DNA of 5,085 nucleotides. Origin: Chloroflexota bacterium. Lineage in GTDB: Bacteria; Chloroflexota; Dehalococcoidia; Lucifugimonadales; VGZR01. Position numbers and translations under genes: made by a program. Below are positions 1 through 4,635 of this stretch, piece by piece. Under the pieces are notes generated by a model. It was not told the origin of the DNA, did not search any database, and was given only the letters and a program-made list of their open reading frames with translations. How positions within the stretch are numbered: the first letter of the stretch is position 1; each line of letters begins with the position of its first letter. The stretch is from the NCBI GenBank assembly GCA_027625225.1, contig JAQBWG010000152.1, forward strand, positions 1 through 5,085, in the 5' to 3' direction.

Positions 1-706
1 CGTGGGTGCCGGTACCGGCGCCGGAGACAATGCGGGGCGCGAGTCCGGCTTCGTGCAGCTTCTCGACCACACGAATAAGCGGCTGGTGATACCGGATGGA
101 AAGGTCCTTGCGCCGGTCGTAGTCCACCGTGTTTTGGTGATTGCCGATGTAGCCCTGCAGCCCGGCGAACTCTAACCCATCGGTGTCTGCGACAGTACGG
201 GCCAAATCCACCGCGACCTGCTCGTCAGCGATTCCGGTGCGGCCGCTGCCCACCTCGATGTCCACCAGTACGTTAAGCGGCTTGCCTGAACTCTTCGCCG
301 CCCGGGCCAGTTGGGTAACATTAGCCGCATGGTCTGCGACAACGATGAGGCCATCGGCGCGGGCGTTGAGGGCGGCGAGGCGGTCGAGCTTGGGCTGGGT
401 GACGACGGAGGTAAAAAGCATCACGTCGGAAAGACCGCCGTCGGACATGATTTCGGCCTCGGCCAGGGTGGCGCAGCAGGGGCCGCGTCCACCGGCAGCC
501 ATCTGGCGGCGGGCTATTTCGACGGACTTGTGTATCTTGGCGACCGGACGGACTTCATAGTTGTGGGCCTTGGCATGCTCGGCGAGTGAGGCGATATTGG
601 CCTCCATGATGTCCAGGTCGAGCACCAGGCTGGGGGTGCCGAGTTGACTTCGTGAACCGGGCTTTCCGATGAGCGCTTCGTTGGGTCCGCGTGTTGGAAG
701 TGCCAT
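1..706 (-). CDS. DSD1-like PLP enzyme (D-threonine aldolase / D-serine dehydratase family), N-terminal part
   Basis: The reading frame runs from ATG at 706 off the left edge, giving 235 residues with no stop. It looks like the alanine racemase-type TIM-barrel domain of the DSD1 / D-threonine aldolase group, cytosolic PLP enzymes that cleave or dehydrate D-3-hydroxy amino acids. Visible family marks are IGKPGSR (13-19), TPSLVLDLD (24-32), the predicted PLP-binding Lys57 in RPVAKIHKS, CCATLAEAE (77-85), VDIEVGSGRTG (148-158), GLQGYIGNHQ (182-191) and a glycine-rich SGAGTGTH (228-235) expected to contact the PLP phosphate. The start is supported by GGAGG five bases upstream and by the usual N-terminal position of the motifs. 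The family usually has RPHAKTHK around the lysine; here His is Val and Thr is Ile. The C-terminal domain carrying the metal ligands lies outside the window, so aldolase cannot be separated from dehydratase. It is divergent from the gene at 862. Confidence 0.88.
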   Translation of the reverse strand, partial: MALPTRGPNEALIGKPGSRSQLGTPSLVLDLDIMEANIASLAEHAKAHNYEVRPVAKIHKSVEIARRQMAAGGRGPCCATLAEAEIMSDGGLSDVMLFTSVVTQPKLDRLAALNARADGLIVVADHAANVTQLARAAKSSGKPLNVLVDIEVGSGRTGIADEQVAVDLARTVADTDGLEFAGLQGYIGNHQNTVDYDRRKDLSIRYHQPLIRVVEKLHEAGLAPRIVSGAGTGTH

Positions 707-743
707 GTCGTCCTCCGTTGGGGTGTGCTTTCAGGATAGGCAC

Positions 744-772
744 ACTGTACTGGGAGCGGCGAACCCCGTCAA
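744..772 (-). promoter_or_regulatory. Predicted sigma-70 type promoter for the DSD1-like gene
   Basis: On the minus strand TTGACG (772-767) is followed by a 17-base spacer and TACAGT (749-744). The -35 box matches the consensus at 5 of 6 positions and the -10 at 4 of 6, with ideal spacing. It would start transcription about 30 bases before the start codon at 706. Predicted from sequence only. Confidence 0.5.
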
Positions 773-792
773 CTGTTATTTTCTACAGCGCC

Positions 793-820
793 TTGACAAG
801 CTACCGAGGGTGGCGATAGT
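793..820 (+). promoter_or_regulatory. Predicted sigma-70 type promoter for the small gene at 862
   Basis: A perfect TTGACA (793-798) is followed by a 16-base spacer and GATAGT (815-820), which matches TATAAT at 4 of 6 positions. Transcription would begin near 827, leaving a leader of about 35 bases that contains the AGGAGG site. The two opposed promoters lie back to back, so a regulator binding between 772 and 793 could act on both, but I see no convincing operator. Confidence 0.5.
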
Positions 821-861
821 TTTCGCGCGAAGCAAATGGTAAAAGCACGAGGAGGCATGAG

Positions 862-1281
862 ATGTCAAAAGCAGACGAAACCGGGCAGGGTACGCCACAG
901 AGTCCGTGGACGCTAAAGACCCCTAGCGGGCAGTCCGAGTTCCAAGCTTATCGGGACGAGGCTTCGAATCCCCCCAGCCTCGTTGTAGTGGTTGGCAAAA
1001 CGGAACTCCGTTATCAACTACGATGCCTGGACGACCTGCACAAAATGCTCACGTCGCGGCGGGACTGGATGGAGCTGGGAAGCGCGGACGAACAGAAGTC
1101 TGCGAAGGAAGGGACAGTTGAGGAGTGGGCACGTTCGGCAAGTAATCCGGTCAAAGGCTGGTACGGCCTGAAGAAGGGGCTTCGTGGCCGCTTCGGGAAC
1201 TACGTCCCTCCGGTGATGGAGAGACTAGGGCTGGCAGAAGTTGAACACAACCCCAGGAATAATCGGATGAAGGCGTTGTAA
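862..1281 (+). CDS. Small conserved protein of unknown function
   Basis: This is a complete 139-residue protein whose function I cannot assign. It has no signal peptide or membrane segment, so it is probably cytosolic. The N-terminus (1-20) is polar and likely disordered. Residues 21-70 contain SEFQAYRDEA, a short hydrophobic VVVVGKTELRYQL strand and a DDLHKML helix. Next come LGSADEQKSAKEGTVEEW (72-89) and a basic C-terminal block, WYGLKKGLRGRFGNYVPP (100-117), ending EVEHNPRNNRMKAL. The basic, glycine-rich block could bind nucleic acid or phosphate, but that is a guess. From memory, similar small proteins occur as DUF-type hypothetical proteins in actinobacteria; I could not check this. AGGAGG at 850-855, six bases ahead, picks ATG 862 over the out-of-frame ATG at 857. 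It has its own predicted promoter and converges on the TPR gene with a 12-bp gap. Confidence 0.85.
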   Translation: MSKADETGQGTPQSPWTLKTPSGQSEFQAYRDEASNPPSLVVVVGKTELRYQLRCLDDLHKMLTSRRDWMELGSADEQKSAKEGTVEEWARSASNPVKGWYGLKKGLRGRFGNYVPPVMERLGLAEVEHNPRNNRMKAL

Positions 1282-1293
1282 AGAAGGCTTGAA

Positions 1294-1803
1294 CTAAGGA
1301 CCGCGGCCCATGAGACGGGAGACGACAGCATAATCTTCCTGCGCCTCTTCTTTGCGGCCGAGCGACCAGAGGGCCATGGCGCGATGGTTATAGGCGTACC
1401 AGTAGTTGGGGTCTATTTCGATGCTTCTGGTGAAATCGGCGACAGCCTTTTCGTACTCGAACAAGTCGGAATACACCATCCCCCGGTTGTTAAACGCCTC
1501 GCGGTAGTCGGGGCGTAGTTCGAGGGCTTTGTTGAAGTCATCAATGGCGCGGTCGGCCTGCTGTTTAAGGCGGTACGCCGTGCCGCGGTTGTTGTAGACG
1601 ACGGCGTCGCCGTCTTCCAGTTCGAGGGTACGGTCGTAGTCAGCGATAGCATCGTCGAGCTTGCCCCAGTCGAGATAGGCGTTTCCGCGCATGAAAACGG
1701 CACGCCGGTCGTCCGGATGCTGGGCGATAAGGTCGCTCATCTCATCCACAACCTGGGACATGTACTCTTCGTCGGAAATACGGCCTTTATTTGCGTCTTG
1801 CAT
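1294..1803 (-). CDS. Tetratricopeptide-repeat (TPR) protein
   Basis: This is a 169-residue protein made almost entirely of TPR units, helix-turn-helix modules that act as protein-protein interaction scaffolds. Three 34-residue repeats are clear, at about residues 33-66, 67-100 and 101-134. Each has the expected small and aromatic pattern (NAYLDWGKLDDAIADYDRTLEL, then TAYRLKQQADRAIDDFNKALEL, then MVYSDLFEYEKAVADFTRSIEI). A fourth, shorter unit follows at 135-169. Residues 1-32 are an acidic helical lead-in. There is no signal peptide, membrane segment or enzymatic domain, so it is probably a soluble adaptor with an unknown partner. I chose ATG 1803 because the sixteen extra residues from ATG 1851 (MWCTILAVSRLGSHHT) do not look like TPR sequence and start inside the likely promoter. 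The ribosome site is weak (GGGAAG about 12 bases upstream). It is divergent from the paralogue pair at 1875. Confidence 0.88.
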   Translation of the reverse strand: MQDANKGRISDEEYMSQVVDEMSDLIAQHPDDRRAVFMRGNAYLDWGKLDDAIADYDRTLELEDGDAVVYNNRGTAYRLKQQADRAIDDFNKALELRPDYREAFNNRGMVYSDLFEYEKAVADFTRSIEIDPNYWYAYNHRAMALWSLGRKEEAQEDYAVVSRLMGRGP

Positions 1804-1830
1804 GGTGTGATGACTTCCCAAACGGCTTAC

Positions 1831-1839
1831 TGCTAAGAT
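1831..1839 (+). promoter_or_regulatory. Possible extended -10 promoter for the tandem paralogue pair
   Basis: TGCTAAGAT fits the extended -10 pattern TGnTATAAT with two mismatches in the hexamer. I see no good -35 box upstream, as is common for extended -10 promoters. Transcription would begin near 1846, ahead of the AGGAGG at 1861-1866. The call is weak. Confidence 0.3.
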
Positions 1840-1849
1840 GGTACACCAC

Positions 1850-1879
1850 ATTTTAGACCGAGGAGGAACGAGCGATGAA
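1850..1879 (-). promoter_or_regulatory. Possible promoter for the TPR gene
   Basis: On the minus strand TAAAAT (1855-1850) matches the -10 consensus at 5 of 6 positions. The best -35 is the poor TTCATC (1879-1874), 18 bases further upstream. A start near 1843 would give a leader of about 40 bases to ATG 1803 and would rule out ATG 1851. The element overlaps the ribosome site and start codon of the opposite gene at 1875. Confidence 0.3.
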
Positions 1880-2456
1880 CCCCGTCGATCCTAACCAAGT
1901 ACGTCTGACCGGCGAGAACTCCTTCATCCGTCTTTTAGATAAAGAAGGCGGCACCGAGACAACCCGTGTGAGCCACTGGCGCATCTTCCGCTCTCCCGCA
2001 GGGCCGGGCCATGTGATTTACATCAAGAGCGAAATCACCGGCGGCAACATCCGCATCTATTCCGACAACGTGGCGATGGCCCGCTGGCTGCAGGGTGAAA
2101 TCGAGACGGCGCTGTTCCCGCCGTTCGGCGACCAGAGCATCCCCGTCATTGACGCGGAGTTCGCGCGGGTGGGCAACCAGCCTACCGTGTCGAGCGAAAT
2201 AGCAGAGGCGGCGAACGACGACATCGTATCGCTCACCTGGCACGACATCGGCGAACCCTTCATCATCCGCTTCGAGGCCGGCTCGATGCCCAACACCAAG
2301 CACGGCGTGTATAGCTGTCTGATTCCCTGTGCATCGGCACAGGTGAGCATCAATGGCGTGGCGGCCAAAGGCACTCCCCAGCCGGAGGAGATGGCCGGAC
2401 ACATGAGCAGCACGGCATGCCTGGCCTGGGGCGAAACGTGGGTTCTGCCCAGGTAA
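1875..2456 (+). CDS. Unknown-family protein, first of two tandem paralogues
   Basis: This is a complete 193-residue protein from a family I do not recognise. It shares about half its residues with the next gene. The strongest shared blocks are DPNQVRLTGENSFIRLLDK (5-23), SHWRI..SP.GPGH (33-46), RIYSDN.AMARWLQ (60-73), IPV.DA.F (89-96) and the C-terminal SSTACLAWGE.W..PR (178-193). Two cysteines are shared by both copies (148 in VYSC, 182 in TACLAWGE); a third, Cys152, occurs only here. There is no signal peptide or membrane helix. The alternating hydrophobic strands and many aromatics suggest a mostly beta, soluble fold. It starts at ATG 1875 with AGGAGG at 1861-1866, eight bases upstream. 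The next gene follows after 38 bp with no terminator between, so the pair is probably one operon. It is certain as a gene but unassigned in function. Confidence 0.88.
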   Translation: MNPVDPNQVRLTGENSFIRLLDKEGGTETTRVSHWRIFRSPAGPGHVIYIKSEITGGNIRIYSDNVAMARWLQGEIETALFPPFGDQSIPVIDAEFARVGNQPTVSSEIAEAANDDIVSLTWHDIGEPFIIRFEAGSMPNTKHGVYSCLIPCASAQVSINGVAAKGTPQPEEMAGHMSSTACLAWGETWVLPR

Positions 2457-2494
2457 TACTCGTATCACACTGAAAACTCGAATGGAGGGTTCGT

Positions 2495-3082
2495 ATGACC
2501 ACCCCAATAGACCCGAATGAAGTGCGACTGGTGGGCGAGAATTCGTTCATCCGTCTACTTGATAAAAAAGGCGGGAAAGAAATCACCCGCGCGAGTCACT
2601 GGCGCATCCTGTATTCGCCGGAAGGACCGGGACACGCGCTGTTCCTGACCAGCAGCAACCTGACTGATGGTGACGTCCGTATCTACTCGGACAACATGGC
2701 GATGGCCCGCTGGCTGCAAGAAGACCTGGAGAGCATGTTCCTCCCCGCCTTTGCCGACAAAAACATCCCTGTCTTTGACGCGCAGTTCGATAAGTACGGC
2801 AACGCGTTCTCATCGTGGACCGAGTCGGTGGAGTCGGCCGCGGACGCCATTGTGCTGACATGGAGCGGACTTGCTCCGGAGTCGCTGATGGTGCGGGCCG
2901 GGCCGAACGAGCGTCCGAACCGTCCTTTGGGCATGTACAGTTGCTTCACCCCGGCCAAAGAGGGCCAGGTGGAGCTGAACGGCAGGTTCGCGGATGGCAA
3001 GGCATATCCGGACAAGCTGGGCGACAGCCCGAGCAGCACGGCGTGCCTGGCCTGGGGCGAAAGCTGGACCCGTCCCCGCTAG
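2495..3082 (+). CDS. Unknown-family protein, second of two tandem paralogues
   Basis: This is a complete 195-residue paralogue of the preceding gene, and its function is also unknown. The N-terminal third (DPNEVRLVGENSFIRLLDK, 6-24; SHWRI, 34-38; GPGH, 44-47; VRIYSDNMAMARWLQ, 61-75) and the C-terminal STACLAWGESW (181-191) are nearly the same in both copies. The middle (about 100-145) differs freely, so the ends probably form the conserved core and the centre a surface or specificity region. The two shared cysteines are 150 (MYSC) and 184 (TAC). There is no membrane segment or signal peptide. ATG 2495 has GGAGGG at 2484-2489, five bases upstream. The gene ends 19 bp before the large hairpin at 3102-3147, which should end the two-gene transcript. 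Confidence 0.88.
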   Translation: MTTPIDPNEVRLVGENSFIRLLDKKGGKEITRASHWRILYSPEGPGHALFLTSSNLTDGDVRIYSDNMAMARWLQEDLESMFLPAFADKNIPVFDAQFDKYGNAFSSWTESVESAADAIVLTWSGLAPESLMVRAGPNERPNRPLGMYSCFTPAKEGQVELNGRFADGKAYPDKLGDSPSSTACLAWGESWTRPR

Positions 3083-3101
3083 TCTTCCTCCCAAAAAGCT
3101 T

Positions 3102-3147
3102 AAAGCACAAGAGGCCCACCGGCTAGTCGGTGGGCCTCTTGTGCTTT
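3102..3147. terminator. Perfect 20-bp hairpin, probable bidirectional terminator
   Basis: Arms 3102-3121 and 3128-3147 are perfect reverse complements around a six-base loop (GCTAGT). The core is GC-rich (GAGGCCCACCG) and the stem ends in AAA/TTT. It sits 19 bp after the plus-strand stop at 3082 and 6 bp after the minus-strand stop at 3154, where convergent genes would share a terminator. On the minus strand the stem is followed by AAGCTTTTT, a good U-rich tail. On the plus strand only the TTT inside the stem supplies U residues, so termination is probably stronger for the minus-strand operon. Confidence 0.88.
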
Positions 3148-3153
3148 GTCGAA

Positions 3154-4182
3154 TTAATTAACTAAGAGAAGTTGTTTGAGGGCGCGGTTGATGAATGCGG
3201 TGTCGTCCGGATTGCGTCCGGGGCCGCCGCCGAGGTGTCCCCAGATGGTGGGCAACGGGAGTAGCTCCGCGTTAGGCATGTGACCGACCTCAATGGCGTT
3301 GTCGGCAACAGGGAAATACTGGTCGGTCTCCGATGGCATAACGATAGCCCTGGCCTTGATAGCGCCGAGGGCTTTATGAAAATCGCCGTTGTACAGCGGG
3401 TTGGCGCTGATGTCCGCGTTCTGCCAGCTCCACAGCATGGCCATGAGGTCGTTGGCGTCGAATTCAAGGAACCTTTCTTCCCATGCACCCACGATGTAGT
3501 CTTCGATAGTCTCGAATCCAAGGGCTTTTCGATAGACTTCTTCGCGATAGAAGGCTTGCGACGGCCCCCAACCAGCATACACACGGGCGAAGGCCCGAAG
3601 TCCTTTGGCCGGCTGAGCATCGTACCGGCCGTCTTTCCACGCAGCGTCGGCAGTGAGCGCCGCCCTGCCGCCTTCCAGAAACACGAAGTTGTGGCGCGAG
3701 GTTTTCGCGGAGCCGCACCAGGGCATGATGCGGGCAACCATGTCCGGAAATAGCGCACCCCAGTGGAACGTTTGTTGAGCGCCCATCGAGAACCCGCAGA
3801 CCAGTTCGATGCGCTCGATACCGAACTTCTCAGTAACCAGCCTGTGATGGGCCATGATGTTGTCGTAAAGAGTGATATTGGGAAATCCAGCTTTATTCAA
3901 AGGCGTCGGAGTATTGCTGGGAGACGACGAAACGCCGTTGCCGAACATGTTGGGAACGATGATGAAGTACTTCTGCGGGTCGAGGGCAAGACCGTCGCCG
4001 ATGAGCGGTTCGTTGTCGGTATGCTTACCGCTGTAGAACGTGGGGTAGACGATGGCGTTGTCCCGACGGCTATTCAGCGTGCCGTAGGTCTTGTAGGCCA
4101 GTTTGCCCTTGGCAAGCGTCCTGCCCGACTGTAGCTTGAAATTGCCGAGCTCGAATGTGTCGTGGTCTGGCAAAGCGTTCAT
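3154..4182 (-). CDS. MetX-like alpha/beta hydrolase-fold protein (acyltransferase or hydrolase)
   Basis: This 342-residue protein has the layout of the homoserine O-acetyltransferase (MetX) branch of the alpha/beta hydrolase fold. It has an N-terminal LQSGRTLAKGKLAYKTYGTLN (17-37), the loop NMFGNGVSSSPSNT (78-91), the nucleophile elbow GFSMGAQQ with Ser132, and a helical lid at about 180-265. The triad is completed by Asp287 in SETDQYFP and His316 in IWGHLGGGPG. True MetX enzymes usually have GGSMGG at the elbow and GHDAFL-like sequence at the histidine; both differ here, so transfer of an acetyl group to homoserine is doubtful and another acyl substrate or plain hydrolysis is possible. There is no signal peptide, so it is probably cytosolic. 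I chose ATG 4182, which overlaps the upstream stop as ATGA, over ATG 4218, which adds twelve unconserved residues. It is the last gene before the terminator. Confidence 0.88.
   Translation of the reverse strand: MNALPDHDTFELGNFKLQSGRTLAKGKLAYKTYGTLNSRRDNAIVYPTFYSGKHTDNEPLIGDGLALDPQKYFIIVPNMFGNGVSSSPSNTPTPLNKAGFPNITLYDNIMAHHRLVTEKFGIERIELVCGFSMGAQQTFHWGALFPDMVARIMPWCGSAKTSRHNFVFLEGGRAALTADAAWKDGRYDAQPAKGLRAFARVYAGWGPSQAFYREEVYRKALGFETIEDYIVGAWEERFLEFDANDLMAMLWSWQNADISANPLYNGDFHKALGAIKARAIVMPSETDQYFPVADNAIEVGHMPNAELLPLPTIWGHLGGGPGRNPDDTAFINRALKQLLLVN
4179..4182 (-). promoter_or_regulatory. ATGA stop-start overlap (translational coupling)
   Basis: The TGA stop of the Rid-family gene (4181-4179) shares bases with the ATG of the MetX-like gene (4182-4180). 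No good Shine-Dalgarno site lies just upstream of this ATG, so translation of the hydrolase probably depends on ribosomes that finish the Rid gene. Confidence 0.75.
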
Positions 4183-4592
4183 TCGAGGGCAGCGATGGCT
4201 TTGACTTCGACCAGCCACTCAGGGAACGCAAGACCGCTTACGACCAAGAGAGTATTCGGCGGGTAGTCGCCTTTTGGAAACAACTTGGGGAAGAAAGCCG
4301 TTCGCGCTTCCAGAAATCCCGCTACCGATTTGCTGTCCACCACGAAGGACGTCAGCTCGACGACGTTGTCGAACGACGCTCCAGCGTCCGCAAGCACGGC
4401 GCCGATGTTGTCGAACACCTGGCGGGTCTGGGCCTTCACATCGCCCTCCCCCACGAGTTTGCCTGATGTGTCCAGGGCAACCTGTCCGGCTATGAACAGC
4501 ATCTTCTTGCCGCTGGTGGTTACTCCTATCGAATACATACCCGCCGGTCCGGGGGCTTTATTCGGCTTTACGACCGTTCGCATCTGGACCAT
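4179..4592 (-). CDS. Rid (YjgF/YER057c/UK114) family protein lacking the RidA arginine
   Basis: This 137-residue protein has the usual length and order of the Rid family: small cytosolic trimers, of which RidA hydrolyses reactive enamine/imine intermediates made by PLP enzymes. Family marks are YSIGVTTSGKKMLFIAGQVALDTSGKLVG (20-48), QTRQVFDNIGAVLADAGASFDNVVELTSFVVD (55-86), FLEARTAFFPKLFP (93-106), and YPPNTLLVVSGLAFPEWLVEVKAIA (110-134). In archetypal RidA the segment after YP reads like PARSxV, and its arginine (Arg105 in the enterobacterial enzyme) anchors the substrate carboxylate; here Asn113 takes that place. This suggests a Rid subgroup without the standard 2-iminobutanoate/2-iminopropanoate deaminase activity. 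ATG 4592 is chosen because GAGGAG lies six bases upstream and the family motifs start soon after. It lies 43 bp downstream of the methyltransferase gene and overlaps the next gene by four bases. Confidence 0.9.
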   Translation of the reverse strand: MVQMRTVVKPNKAPGPAGMYSIGVTTSGKKMLFIAGQVALDTSGKLVGEGDVKAQTRQVFDNIGAVLADAGASFDNVVELTSFVVDSKSVAGFLEARTAFFPKLFPKGDYPPNTLLVVSGLAFPEWLVEVKAIAALE

Positions 4593-4598
4593 CTTCTT

Positions 4599-4604
4599 CT
4601 CCTC
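4599..4604 (-). promoter_or_regulatory. Ribosome binding site deciding the Rid start
   Basis: GAGGAG on the minus strand ends six bases before ATG 4592. It supports this start over the in-frame ATG 4652, which would begin inside the methyltransferase gene and add twenty residues unlike the family. Confidence 0.7.
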
Positions 4605-4635
4605 TATTCGATTCGATTTCGAAGGGTTACACGGC

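Larger units (their letters stand above)
1875..3082 (+). repeat. Tandem gene duplication (two paralogous copies)
   Basis: Two neighbouring same-strand genes of 193 and 195 residues align end to end with only single-residue gaps. Similarity is still visible in the DNA: the stretch around 2050-2091 closely matches 2678-2719, and 2404-2440 closely matches 3031-3067, with most differences at third codon positions. Each copy keeps its own ribosome site. This points to an old duplication followed by divergence under protein-level selection, not to a recent one. Confidence 0.85.

Noticed and set aside
183..589. Two overlapping plus-strand open frames within the DSD1-like gene
   Set aside because: The minus strand encodes a recognisable PLP enzyme throughout this stretch. 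The plus-strand frames are low-complexity shadows without a good ribosome site.
773..788. Short inverted repeat CTGT-8-ACAG between the divergent promoters
   Set aside because: Four-base arms are expected by chance. Without conservation data it cannot be called an operator.
1804..1851. Upstream start for the TPR protein at ATG 1851
   Set aside because: The added residues do not resemble TPR lead-in sequence, no ribosome site precedes that ATG, and the codon overlaps a likely -10 box.
1935..2507. Long open frame on the minus strand (190 residues) opposite the first paralogue
   Set aside because: The plus-strand protein has a strong ribosome site and a conserved paralogue. The antisense product is rich in Arg, Ala and His, as expected of a shadow frame, and has no recognisable motifs.
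3151..3161. AT-rich GAATTAATTAA next to the hairpin, considered as an attachment or insertion site
   Set aside because: It is simply the end of the MetX-like gene including its stop codon. There are no flanking direct repeats, integrase or transposase.
3162..3758. Minus-strand frame of 198 residues and plus-strand frame 3280-3753 within the MetX-like gene
   Set aside because: Both overlap a complete hydrolase-fold gene with an intact triad. Their translations are skewed in composition and look non-coding.
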